A stretch of 64,000 nt of DNA. Origin: Guadua angustifolia (taxonomy: Eukaryota; Streptophyta; Magnoliopsida; Poales; Poaceae). The notes beneath the pieces were generated by a model that searched no databases, was not told the origin of the DNA, and saw only the letters and a program-made list of their open reading frames with translations. The stretch is from assembly GCA_036346375.1 (NCBI GenBank), contig CM070517.1, positions 46,162,200-46,226,199 on the forward strand, given 5' to 3'. The translations under genes and the position numbers were made by a program. This document shows, piece by piece, positions 21,101 to 30,679 of the stretch; position 1 is the stretch's first letter, and every line of letters begins with the position of its first letter.

Positions 21101-22876
21101 AATAACATGAGACACAGCTCCCCTCCGCAACAATCCCTGAAGCTCCTTTGAATCAATGCAATTGTTAGATGATGGAGCCTCTTGTATCCCTTGCAGACGG
21201 ATCTGACGGTGATTATGTGTAAATTGTATACATTTGCTACCCCAGTGTATCCACATGGGACTATGCTCCTCCAACCAATCGGCTCCCAAAATCATATCAT
21301 AACACCCAAGCTGAAGCACTCTCATGTCCTGCTGGAAAGTGTGGCCTTGAACCCACCACACTAAATTTGGCACCATTTGGTCACAAATCATCACTCTACC
21401 GTCAGCCACTGTTAACTGAATTGGAGTAATATCTTTTGTCGGAGACTTAAGCTTGTCCAACAACCGTTCGTTGACAAAGGAGTAAGTACTTCCAGAATCT
21501 ACAAGAATTAGCACCTCCAGTTTACCCACCAAACCCAACAGCCGCAGGGTTCTGCGCCGGTTTTGCCCTTGCTGTTGTTGCTCTGTGACAGCCAGCAGTT
21601 CTTCAGGTGCAAGAATGTCAGCAAGATTGGAATCTTCCTCCGACGACACTGGTATATGTAAGGCCTCCATCAGCTCTTCCAGCACATGTAATGGCACATT
21701 TTCAGGACACTTATGAGTCTTATTCCATTTCTCCCCACACACAAAGCAGAGCCCATTTGCTCTTCTGTAAGATCTCAAGGCCTCCAGTTTATCCTCCACC
21801 CTACCAGTGTTGTTTTTCTTTTGGTCATCAACCTTTTTGCCCTCCTCCCACTTGCCGGCCATTTTAAATTTGTCCAACAACTTGCCTCCTCCCTTACCAT
21901 CATTTTTCAGGTAAGATCTCTTCCTCACATGCTCCAACTCTTCCTCCTGCACCAGTGCTAATGCTGCTGCTGTTTCCACCTCACCTGGATTGTGCAAAAC
22001 AATGGCAGCCCAGATATCTTCACGGAGACCACTCAGGAAATGCGTCACAAAAAAGGTATCATCCTGAGATGGATTATAAAGTAACAACTGATGTTGTAGC
22101 TTTTCAAACATGTCAATATACTCTGTTACCGAACCAATCTGCTTCAAACCAATGAGTTGGTTCATTTGGTGTTTATAAAGGTTCTTACCGAATCTTCTCT
22201 CCACTGCATCGCATAAGGTGTCCCAATCTTCAAATCTTCCACGTGCCTCTGCAGTTTGTAACCAAAGCGCAGCATTACCAAAAAAATTCAGCGCTGCAAA
22301 TCTTGTCCGCACTCCTGGATGAACTCCCATCACTTCAAAATATGTTTCACACCTCTCCCTCCATAGTCTGGGGTTTTCCCCATTGAATTTTGGGAACTCC
22401 AATTTTGGCAAGTTTTGTCGAGGTTGCCACGATGGGTGCCATCCTTGCCCATGCCCCTCACCAACAACTCTTTCCTCCGGCTTCCTCAGATCCGCCACCT
22501 GAATCGCTTGGATCCCTTCCTGTCTTCCAATCACCACTGATGACGGAGAAGCCCCCAAGATTCCCTTCATCGATCCCTTCGATTGCTCCGATCCACCAGG
22601 TTCGTTCACCCTCTCCGTCTCGCCTCCATGTCTCGGCGTTGGCCCCATCACACCAACATGGGTGCCCTGGGTGTTTCCCAGACCACCATGAATGGCCGTC
22701 AACCCTCCTGTCTCCGCCTGGACTTCCAGGACCTCAACTCTGCCCCGTACTCCTTCCACCGCCGATCGCACTTCCCCTACTTCCGCCTTCACTCCATGCA
22801 AATCATCCAGAATCTGCTTCAAGAGAGTGTTAACTCCCTCGAACTGGTTTTCCACAGTTGCCATGGATGTTGTCAT
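18200..22876 (-). CDS. Gag-pol polyprotein of a Ty3/gypsy chromovirus, 1558 aa
   Basis: One frame encodes gag and pol without a stop or frameshift. The order, by approximate residue, is: a coiled N-terminal gag region (1-60); the gag core (150-320); a zinc knuckle CFVCGEKWNKTHKC (376-389); an aspartic protease with LVDSGSTYSF (458); a reverse transcriptase with the active-site FVDD (802-805); RNase H with ETDASNEGIGAVL (950); an integrase with an HHCC zinc finger (1140-1180) and a DDE core starting at MDF (1208); and a C-terminal chromodomain-like segment with IRWSG and ATWEN (1525-1540). This order (RNase H before integrase, chromodomain last) marks the chromovirus branch, which targets heterochromatin. 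The product drives reverse transcription and integration of the element. ATG at 22,876 is the first good start. All catalytic motifs look intact. Confidence 0.95.
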   Translation of the reverse strand: MTTSMATVENQFEGVNTLLKQILDDLHGVKAEVGEVRSAVEGVRGRVEVLEVQAETGGLTAIHGGLGNTQGTHVGVMGPTPRHGGETERVNEPGGSEQSKGSMKGILGASPSSVVIGRQEGIQAIQVADLRKPEERVVGEGHGQGWHPSWQPRQNLPKLEFPKFNGENPRLWRERCETYFEVMGVHPGVRTRFAALNFFGNAALWLQTAEARGRFEDWDTLCDAVERRFGKNLYKHQMNQLIGLKQIGSVTEYIDMFEKLQHQLLLYNPSQDDTFFVTHFLSGLREDIWAAIVLHNPGEVETAAALALVQEEELEHVRKRSYLKNDGKGGGKLLDKFKMAGKWEEGKKVDDQKKNNTGRVEDKLEALRSYRRANGLCFVCGEKWNKTHKCPENVPLHVLEELMEALHIPVSSEEDSNLADILAPEELLAVTEQQQQGQNRRRTLRLLGLVGKLEVLILVDSGSTYSFVNERLLDKLKSPTKDITPIQLTVADGRVMICDQMVPNLVWWVQGHTFQQDMRVLQLGCYDMILGADWLEEHSPMWIHWGSKCIQFTHNHRQIRLQGIQEAPSSNNCIDSKELQGLLRRGAVSHVIQLRPHLQADRQEVTEEVAKEIPPSLQRVLDKFQHLFKESVSLPPRREFDHSIPLLPGAQPVNVRPYRYSPHQKDIIEQLVTDMLKKGIIQQSTSSFASPVLLVRKKDGSWRFCVDYRKLNTITVKNKHPLPVIDELLDELAGASWFTKLDLRSGYHQIRVAGGEEHKTAFRTHQGLYEFLVMPFGLTNAPATFQGVMNQIFGSVLRHFILVFVDDILVYSRSLEDHVTHLTEVLRILELHQLFINKDKCSFGQQQLAYLGHVISVAGVSTDKSKVQAVLDWPTPSNIKALRGFLGLTGYYRKFIQNYGLMCKPLTQLLKKGVTFQWTSTADSAFRNLQHALVHAPVLALPDFNKQFILETDASNEGIGAVLMQEGHPIAFLSKHLSRQNQALSVYEKECLAILLAVSKWRPYLQYREFIIRTDQKALMHLMEQRLTTGMQHKAFVKLLGLQFQIQYKKGNLNMAADALSRKQQTAEFQAISSCTPKWIENLIAGYEDDPVTKQLYAELCLTGRNDHGYSLIDGVIRFKNRIWVGGNPLAQQHILQALHSSGIGGHSGIQATYQKVKTMFAWPKMKEMVQQYVQECGVCQQAKVEHVKLPGLLQPLAVPPQAWHTICMDFIEGLPRSHRYTTILVVIDKFSKYGHFLPLVHPFSASQIAQVFFNHVYKLHGLPHAIVSDRDKVFTSSFWQELFRLSDTQLSMSSAYHPQTDGQTERLNQCVETYLRCFVHACPKRWSDWLPLSEFWYNTTFQSAVGKSPFEVLYGYPPRHFGLTSVNVSAVPDVQEWLDDRKRVTQLLKQHLERACLRMKSQADKSRSERVFVVGEKVYLKLQPYAQTSLATRSNQKLCFRFYGPYTILAKVGAVAYKLDLPADCKIHPVIHVSQLKRHIPPSANVSSILSVHCIEVAAQHVPAEILERRLIKQGGQAISSVLIRWSGLSSLLATWENTATLHHQFPTAPAWGQASP

Positions 22877-23066
22877 CTTCTCTTCGAACTGCGAAAATTT
22901 CTTCCGAGGCGCCAGAGTGTTCGTCGGACCAATCCAACCGAATTTAACCAGGCTTGGTAGCCCTTTTAGGTTTTTACGGAGTTCTTAGGATCGAGTACGA
23001 TACCCGAAATCTCCAACCCGAGCCTGGATTTTGCAATTCAGTCGGAATAATCGGATCCTGAACCTT

Positions 23067-23078
23067 GCTCTGATACCA
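23067..23078 (-). promoter_or_regulatory. Primer-binding site for initiator tRNA-Met
   Basis: The minus strand reads TGGTATCAGAGC, the complement of the 3' end of plant initiator tRNA-Met, two bases inside the 5' LTR. Confidence 0.9.
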
Positions 23079-23080
23079 AA

Positions 23081-23350
23081 TGTCACAATCTTGCTACAAA
23101 TCAGAAGAAAGGACTGGAGAACAGAGAGAAGAACAGAGAAAAGAACGAGATGAACTTAGATGAACTTGGAGAGAAAGTTAGTATTCTGTTCTTGCATAAC
23201 TACTTCGACAGACCTTTTCAGTATTTAAACCCTCAACAGTGACCCCGACAGGTGGGCCACTCAACACACACAATAGCCAAGCTTAAACTCACGCACACCC
23301 AGTGCTAACAACTCACGCCATCCTGTAGCCCGTCCGGCACGCACGCCACA
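23081..23350 (-). repeat. 5' LTR (270 bp)
   Basis: Partner of the repeat at 17,919-18,188; ends in TG..CA and contains the promoter of the element. The four differences are single-base changes, two of them C/T or A/G transitions. Confidence 0.96.
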
Positions 23351-23355
23351 AAAAT

Positions 23356-23485
23356 ACTTTTATAATATTATTATTTTACTAAATTTTATAAATATATTAT
23401 AATAAAAGTTAGCAGCTAATTAAAGCTGTGTTTTGAAGACTATATCATATCCAACGCAACGACTATTTTGCGACCGAAGGAAGTC
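23356..23485. mobile_element. Right part of the split Stowaway-like MITE
   Basis: ACTTTTATAATATTATTATT, then TTGTGAAGAC-like sequence (TGTGTTTTGAAGAC) and the end word GCGACCGAAGGAAGT, a worn form of the Stowaway terminus. It continues the part at 17,780-17,918 across the LTR element. Confidence 0.5.
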
Positions 23486-24530
23486 TTAGAGATGAGTATA
23501 GGGTGGAGCCTAGCCTTAAAATGCTAGCTCGAGCCCAACTCAAACTGACAAGACTAATCCTAAAATATAAAGGATTTGTAACCCATCCTAGACCGACAAG
23601 GCTAAGCCTAAATCCCAAAGGTTTTTTAAATAAAATATGAATTTTTAGTTTTCTAGATAAAATATTATTTTTATTAAGTTAACGTCCAGCCTTGCTCAAG
23701 CCCAGTCGGTCCACTAAGGCTTCCTTTGGCAAAGCTTCTAGACTAAGGATTTTTTTTTCTAAAAGAAGCCACAAGCTATGCCAAATAACTGACTTCTAGT
23801 TTAACTTTTTGACGAAGCCCAAACATGTTTGTGAAGAGAATCAAGAGCTCCTAAAATTTAGCTTTTCAGGGCAATCAGTTTAGCTTTTCAGGGCAGTCAG
23901 CTAGAAACTGACTTTTGCAAAAAGTTCTGTTTGTTTAGGTTTAGGCTTTTTGGCTTATAGCTTAAAGTTAACTTTTTGGCTTAAATAGCTTAAAAGCTAA
24001 TGGCTTTTGTACGTGATAGAGGTGGGTAATTTTATCTAACTTTAGTGTTATTAGTTTAAAACCAACTATCAATAAGCTAAAAAAGCCTCTCTCCAGTGGT
24101 TTTTGGCTTTTAGTTATATAGAGACTTATGGCATTTGAAAAACCCAAATAAAAAGCTACTTGTTTGTTTAGACTTTAGCTTTTCATCTTTTAAACTCGTA
24201 AAAAAGTCTAAACAAACAGGACCAAAACATAACGGTGCCTAAGCTTCATGTCTTACAGGCATCATTTATTATGGAAAGAGGAAAGGTGGCTCCAACTCAA
24301 ATCTTAAAATTTGACTTTTCAAAAACCAGGCCTTCATCCTTAGTTTAGTTTTACAAAACGCCCTTCGTAACACTGTTGAATGATGGAGGGTGGTTTTCAA
24401 AAACTCAAATATCAAAAAACTTGACTTTTCTAAATAATAAATTTTGTAACACCGTTGAATGATGGACAGCGGAGAAACAAACGCGGAGAAACAAACGATA
24501 GCAAAGATAGATTCGGCCTTCGTCCGTAGC
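23486..24530. other. Mixed old MITE sequence, no gene
   Basis: AT-rich DNA with a 299-bp element annotated separately. The phrase GTTGAATGATGGA occurs twice, near 24,376 and 24,456, suggesting a local duplication. Nothing looks coding. Confidence 0.4.
23924..24222. mobile_element. MITE with 15-bp inverted ends, 299 bp
   Basis: The ends GTTCTGTTTGTTTAG (23,924-23,938) and CTAAACAAACAGGAC (24,208-24,222) differ at one position when inverted. The inside is rich in GGCTTTTAGCTT-like words. Target duplication is not clear because the flanks are A-rich. It lies within another decayed repeat. Confidence 0.6.
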
Positions 24531-24813
24531 CTAGTTTGAAAACCAGGCCCGGCCTAGTGTGTATCTAGACTTGGACACCATCCCACATTCCCATTGCCGG
24601 TTCACCGTTGACTGCACTCCAGATCTGATGTCTTTGCCAGCCGACGTCCTGAGGCTCAACACATCTTTGCTTGCTAACAAATAAATACAACTTGGCAGTG
24701 ATAGTTTGTTCTTCCTCTCCTCTCTAAGAAAAGCAATATGACACAATATGAGCTGTGAACTACGGTACGTTCTCCTACCTCTCGTGGACCAAAAAAAAAC
24801 CAACATCTTACCT

Positions 24814-26165
24814 TTTCTACTCGGGAAATTTAACTATTTGCCATCGTTACGAGTGACCACTCCTCAAACGCCCCTTTTAGAATGTCCATTACACATTTGC
24901 CACCGAATTTTGAAAGATGCTACATTTTTGCCACTTTGACCGACGTGGCATGCCACGCCCCCTCGCCACCGTGGATGCTGTAAGGAAAAGGGAAGGAAAA
25001 GACCGTCTTGCCCTCCATTTAACTTGCTCATTGCGTTCATGGACTCCTACCCTTATCCCCTTATCCCAAGCTCAAGTTCGAGGATCAGGCTCGCCGAGGC
25101 GGCTCGGGACCCGCCTTCACCTCTGAAGATCGTCCGCCCCACCGCCTTCTTCAAGAGCCTCGGCGGCCGGTCGAGACCGTCAAGAACGGCCACCCTACGT
25201 CATGTTCAGCGACGGCAGGTCAGGCGCTCAAGCCCATCGGAGGAGGACCTCGCAGCCTTCATCGCCGATCGCATCTTCGACGAGGACAAGGCCAACAAAG
25301 TGCTCCCGTCGGCGGGCGGGAAGGCGCCACGCCACCGGAGCGGGGAGATCTTTATTCATTGCTTTCGCCGCGAGCCCAAGTTCATCAAGGTGCCGATCCA
25401 GATCATGGATGGCGCCATCTCGCGTTTCGATGGATCGCCAAGGTGTTCTGGCGCTGGAGGACGCCATGGAGTTCGGCAAGATTGGGAGGTATTACGCGTC
25501 GGAGAGCATCTTTCTTCTTTGACCCGGAGATCGGGAGTACAATGACGAGAGGACGCCGAGCTATGGCAAGGACACGCCGGCAGTTCTTCGAGAGGGTGAT
25601 AAGGGAAGGCATGGCGGGCAGAGCTCGGTGAGCGCACCATCTTCTAGTCCTTCGGATTGCGGTTTGGGGCAATTGAGCTTGTAAATTCCGGGTCGAGTGT
25701 AGAAAGTGAGGCTTTGACTTGCTGATGATGCAAAACACAATCAGTAATCAAATATTTGTACCATACAATCCATTGTCCAGTTTGGAGGAGAAATTTTGCT
25801 CTCTGAAATCATATATTCATATGTATAATGTAGATCAAAGATGAATCCTTTTGCCGACAATACATAGCTTCCGTATAAACTTGAGCTTGGGAGAAGGCCC
25901 ACAAGCATGGGTTGCCGACAGACCAAATGGGGAATCCATGAACGCAGCCGAGCAAGTTAAATGGAGGGCAGTACGATCTTTTCCTCCCCTTTTTCTCGCA
26001 GCATCCACGGTGGCGAGGGGGCGTGGCATGCCACGTCGGCCAAAGTGGCAAAAATGTAGCATCTTTCAAAACCCGGTGGCAAATGTGTAACGGACATTCT
26101 AAAACGGGCGTTTCAAGAGTGGCCACTCGTAACGATGGCAAATAGTTAAATATCCCTTTCTACTC
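24814..26165. mobile_element. Mutator-like element with captured segment (Pack-MULE type), 1334 bp
   Basis: The element 24,823-26,156 is flanked by the perfect 9-bp duplication TTTCTACTC (24,814-24,822 and 26,157-26,165). Its inverted ends start GGGA(A/T)ATTTAACTATTTGCC and continue, with mismatches and indels, for about 250 bp on each side. Long inverted ends plus a 9-bp target site are the mark of Mutator-like elements. The interior is much more GC-rich than the ends and is gene-like, with no transposase, so it is a non-autonomous carrier of captured DNA. Confidence 0.9.
25079..25678 (+). pseudogene. Captured gene-like segment inside the Mutator-like element
   Basis: The GC-rich interior keeps long but shifting frames. 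One frame from about 25,024 reads SSPSEEDLAAFIADRIFDED and IFIHCFRREPKFIKVPIQIM, and ends at 25,545. Another frame from about 25,530 reads YNDERTPSYGKDTP and runs to a stop at about 25,681. The frame changes between these parts suggest one original coding sequence broken by indels. I do not recognise the donor protein. No promoter is seen, though transcription from the element end is possible. Confidence 0.5.
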
Positions 26166-26312
26166 ACACCCACTCCTCTGACCTGACCATTCCCAACTTC
26201 ACTGAAACACCCTCCTGTCCTTTCCAACTGCCAACCATTCAACCCCGCCAGCCAGCGGCCCGTACCGTTTCACCGGCCGTGTCCCATGGGCCGGCGAGCT
26301 GCGCGGCATGGG
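26166..26312 (+). other. Short host segment between two insertions, possible split frame
   Basis: Between the Mutator-like element and the retroposon lies about 150 bp of GC-rich sequence. Its open frame (GPYRFTGRVPWAGELRGMGF) continues beyond the retroposon as YLSYAINLAG. It may be part of a gene broken by the retroposon; the family is not recognised. Confidence 0.35.
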
Positions 26313-27916
26313 GTTCTATCTTTCCTTTTTTTCGATAAAGGAAGTTTTTATTAATCTTAGTAAATTACATCAAGGTGATACAATTATACTAAGAAGACTC
26401 CCGGCCTCTACACAGCTAGGGTGTGCACAGCCAAACACACACACACAAGAAAAAACAAAGGAACCGTCGCGGCAAACTACATCACGTAATATTGTCTTCA
26501 AGACTATCCACCATCATAGCAACACTTGAACCGCGATAAAAACTCTCAGATGACAACGCCTCCAAAAAGGACTCGATACGCACACGCACCGCCATTGCCA
26601 TGATCCAACCAGTGAAGATCAGACCAAAGGTTTTCACCTCGGAGAGTAAATCCTCAGACTACAAAACAACGCCTTCAACAAGACCATTGCCAGGCACAAC
26701 CAACTAAGGTCAGACCTAGAGATTTCTCCCTGAAGTCGAAGTACCGGAGATCTCAGTGTTGCAACCACCCGCATTCCGAGCTAGTGCCGCCATACCACTT
26801 AATCTTAGCCAATAGCAACGGCCATCTTCTCAAGACCAGACAAACAATTTTTAGATGTTCGACTCTACGATGACAGATTCGCGAGCTAGCCAATAGGCAC
26901 ACGATCATCAAGTCCATAGAGTGCATCTAAAAAATGAGTTGTGTCGCCTAAGAAAAGCGAATCCGCGAATCGATGCTAAGATGACATAGGTCAAAAGAAA
27001 TGTATGAACAACGCTAGAAAGAGATGAAGACGCTGAAGCGAAGAGTAGTCACCGGTGACAACCCAAACTTGGCGACGAGTGACGAAACGACCCACAAAGG
27101 CAGGACACCACCAAGACAAAGCGGAAGCACCCAGACGACGCCCCCACGGAGGAAAAACGACACTTCACGCCGCCGTCAGGGTGAGGTGGAGGTGTTGTCG
27201 ACGACGCTTCAAGGAAGACAATGGCACCGTGGTCGTCACCATCGTCCGCTCCAAATAAAGTCGCCAAGGCGTTAGCCCAAACACCACCAACCTCACCATT
27301 GCCGAAGAAGGAGTCACCATGAGCACCGCCAATGAAGCGCAACCATCGCAGCCACACCAACAAAGAAGAGCCATGGATAGAGGACGCCGCCGTCCGACGC
27401 CGCCGCCGTCCGACACGCTACGGAACCCTAGAAACATCTAGGGTGCGCAGCAAGCGGCATGAGACTGCGCTTAAGCCGGCCGCCGCAAAGATCACCGCCG
27501 CCAACCGATTCCGCCATACAACTGCACGCCGGCGTCGCGCGCACGCGCAGCCACCGCAGAAGAACCCGTGCGGCCTTCATCCGCCTGAGCAGAGCCCTCC
27601 CCAAACTCGCACAATGGCCCACCCCCGCCATAGCACAGATCCGGCGGAGGGGAGCCAGATCCAGGCCACCGAACCGTGGATCCAACCTTCCCAAGGCCGG
27701 GAGGCCCGCCGGCAACAACGGCCGCAGAGGGAGGGGACGAGCCGCAGAGGGAGGGGACGACGGCCGCAGAGGATGAAGGAAAAACAACTCCCCGCTGCCA
27801 CCTTCCTTGCGCCCACGTGAGCCTCTCGGCGGGACGCTCCGGCGGCGGCGAGGCAGGGAAAGGAGGGGGAAGGCCTGGCGGCGGTTTGAACTGTATCTAT
27901 CCGTTCTATCTTTCCT
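26313..27916 (-). mobile_element. Retroposon, 1.58 kb, with 14-bp target duplication
   Basis: GTTCTATCTTTCCT occurs at 26,313-26,326 and 27,903-27,916. The insert starts with a T-run (poly(A) of a minus-strand element) followed by a LINE-like tail (GATAAAGGAAGTTTTTATTA), and ends with a GC-rich part that is the 5' region. No reverse transcriptase is encoded, so it is probably a non-autonomous derivative mobilised by LINE enzymes. Frames inside are Arg/Pro-rich shadows of high GC, not genes. Confidence 0.85.
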
Positions 27917-28471
27917 ACGCCATCAATTTGGCCGGCACCGCGCGCTCTCGCAGTATGATTGCTCAATTGTTCGCGACGAGCGGTCAGTGCAACATGCGTC
28001 GGAATTATTCGATTGGAATTTGTTCTCATTGTCAGTGATAAGTCATTGCTAGCACTTAACCCTAACCGTTCGTGACTAGCTGGATACGTACCTAGTTCGG
28101 GAGGGGCGTTGGCTTATTTGACCCCTCGGTCGCTTGTTTTACCATGAATAGCTCTGTTGTCATCGGTTTTGCAGTTCTAGCTAGCCCTTATCGACATCGC
28201 GACAGCAACACTAAGATACATCTGCCTCCTGTTGTGTTCCTGTACCTAGTAACTAGTAAGATATAGGTACCGTGGTCCGTGGCACGCCTGACGATCCCAG
28301 AAGGAACATCTGGAGCGTGGTAGAAGGAAAATCACTTAATTGTCAGCCCACAAGGCCGCAGGCGGCAGGCCCCTCTCGTCACTCAAGCCGAAACGGAATG
28401 CATGCATGGATGGATATCACATCAAACACATGAGTACATAGAGAAGTGATCATTATTCTAACTCTTTTTTT
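27917..28471. other. Stretch without a recognised gene
   Basis: The first 120 bp carry the continuation of the split frame described at 26,166-26,312, which ends near 28,040. The remainder has no structure I can name. Confidence 0.35.
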
Positions 28472-28771
28472 TAAGATGGCAATTAAACCCGTGGGTTCGA
28501 GTACCTATAAGTTTTGCATCCGATCAGTTCGGGTTCGGGTTCTAATTTTTACCTGCAGGTTCTTCGGGTCGGGTACCCGAGATGAGTTCAGGTTCTAATT
28601 TTCACCCACACATACCCATCGGGTACTCACCTGATTTCGGGTACTCGTCAGGATCAGGTATAGTTTTTTACTAATAGGGTATTCGGGTTCGGGTCGAGTT
28701 TTTTAATTCGGGTTTTTTGTCGGGTCGGATTTTGTAAAACCCGCACCCAACCCAACTTGTTACCATCCCTA
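28472..28771. mobile_element. Decayed hAT-like element, about 300 bp
   Basis: Its left end ATGGCAATTAAACCC and right end GTTACCATCCCTA are variants of the ends of the hAT element at 15,663-16,279, and the inside is full of CGGGTTCGGGT words. The flanks are T-rich (CTTTTTTT and CTCTCTTT), so the target duplication is doubtful. Confidence 0.55.
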
Positions 28772-30200
28772 CTCTCTTTTTTCTAAAAATTGCAAATCTA
28801 GCCCTTTACCCACTGCGGAAGGCACCTTCCATGCTCCCCTATCAGTGAAGGATCTACTGTGCTCCTCCTCCGCTGCACCGGTCCTCCCACCTGCGACACA
28901 GCCATGCCTGTGCACGCCACTGTCTCTCCCGTGTTCCCCCTCTGTGGCTCCCACTCCCGCGCCATACGTCCGAGGCACCCCAGCCTCCCATGCTCCGTGG
29001 GTGTGGTAGGCGACAGGTGTCGCCTGCCGCGCCTTCCGTTATGAGAGAGGAGCTATATTTGTAATTTTTTTGTGAGTGATCCATTTTTTGCCCAAAAAAA
29101 GAGTAGGGTACGTCAAAATAGTGGTCATTTCGTACATAGAAGATCCACATCCCTCCTTTTTATATACTAATTGAAGGTCCTTCTAAGGCCCCCCACATTA
29201 ATCAGGAAATGCTAAAAATTCTCACATTAATCTAAAAAAAGAAAAATTGCTAGAAAATCCCACATTATTCTAAAAACAGAGAAAATCTTGGTCGTCCAAT
29301 CTCCTTAATCATTTTCATCCACGACTTAGATCTATTTATCTATTCATAAGATATATATAGTAAATTAGAGTACCATGTGAAGGGAAAGCTTTGCTTTCCT
29401 TATCTACTTACCACATCTTCAAGCGTTTAATAAAGGAGTAATGACTTGGAAATAGAAAGTAAGACAAGAAGATATTATTGACTGCGTTACGATTTAGATC
29501 TATTTATAGAAATTGCTAGCCGTGCAGACATAGATGGATGACTAGTGGAACTAATCAACAATCAGCCGGTGGTACGCCGCAATTGTCGATCGGCGGTGAG
29601 TATGGGAGAAACGCGTTCTTCTGCGTGTGTTGGCCCTTGGGGACGGAGGGAAATGTACAGGAACACGCCCTGTCAAATGCCAACATAACCGACGTAATTT
29701 GTGGTAGTCCGTATCAACTTCCGGAAGTACATGCATACACGTAGAGGGATCGACAGAGAGCAAACATGAAAAGGGATCCTGTGTATCAGAGTATTTAAGT
29801 AGTCTTTAGCCGTTTGGACTATCTGATCGGAACAACGAACGGTTCGATTGTCCAATAATGTTTTGAAATAGTGTTTGCTATTGGACCTGCTACACAGTAA
29901 AAAAAAGGTGCATTGTTCTTACTTCAGTATTTCCGTAAGATTTGAATTATCGTGTTTTGATCCAATGGTTCACATACAGTATTTAAGTTGTAGTACTAGT
30001 GAGACTGTACTGGATCTACTTTCCAGGTAAACACACCATGCACCGAAGCAATGTGCACGGCAGAAACGAGCGCAGCGACCAACGTGACATTCACCCAGAG
30101 CTTCTTCAGGCTAGAACAGCAACACTTCCTCATCATGTAGGTCTCAACTCTCAACCTGCTGTTTGATCGACCTATTTCGATTTGAGCAGTACTACCCTAG
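28772..30200. other. Stretch without a gene
   Basis: The part near 28,790-29,060 is GC-rich with a long shadow frame but no domain. After 29,150 it is AT-rich. Short frames near 29,540-29,855 are unsupported. Confidence 0.4.
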
Positions 30201-30209
30201 GCTATACCA

Positions 30210-30670
30210 TTGGAAGTGATTTCAACAGTATAGCAGCAAGTTTCACTAGGTTTTAAGGTATTATAGCATGTTTCATTAGGTTCTAAAGTATTTTATTTAT
30301 GTTTCATAGGTTTCAAAAGAGTTTCAAACAGATTTTATAAATATTTCGGTATGTCTCAACAAATTTCAATGAGTTTCTAATATGAAACTATAAGTTTCAT
30401 TAAGTTTCAAAATATGAAACTTGATTTAAAACGAGATTCAAAATAATTTTAACTAAGTTTCAAGAGGTTAACGTCAAAGTTTCACAAGTTTCATGGAAAA
30501 ACAAAAAAAAACAGTTTCATATGAATTTCATGAGATTCACCAAATATTCAAAAAATCAAGCGTGTTTCACAGGGTTCGCATATCTGGATGAAACACTATG
30601 AAACCTCATGAAAATTATATGTGAAACTTAACCCTAAAATATGAAACCTACTGAAACGTAGTCGTGCAGA
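30210..30670. repeat. Segment crowded with GTTTCA / TGAAAC words
   Basis: GTTTCA or its complement TGAAAC recurs roughly every 20-30 bases over about 450 bp, at irregular spacing and in both orientations. No exact period, terminal repeat or frame is seen. It may be an old tandem array or a transposon subterminal region. Confidence 0.5.
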
Positions 30671-30679
30671 CTGTGCATG

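Larger units (their letters stand above)
17914..23355 (-). mobile_element. Complete Ty3/gypsy chromovirus LTR retrotransposon
   Basis: The element 17,919-23,350 (5432 bp) is flanked by the 5-bp duplication AAAAT (17,914-17,918 and 23,351-23,355). Both LTRs are 270 bp and differ at four positions. On the minus strand the primer site TGGTATCAGAGC (initiator tRNA-Met) lies two bases after the 5' LTR, and a purine tract borders the 3' LTR. A single uninterrupted polyprotein frame fills the inside, so the element may still be able to transpose. Confidence 0.96.

Noticed and set aside
25024..25545. 173-codon plus-strand frame as an independent gene
   Set aside because: It starts in the inverted end of a Mutator-like element and loses frame within the captured segment, so it was recorded as a pseudogene.
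27049..28040. Several long frames on both strands inside and after the 1.58-kb retroposon
   Set aside because: They overlap each other in all phases, are Arg- and Pro-rich and show no domain; GC content explains them.
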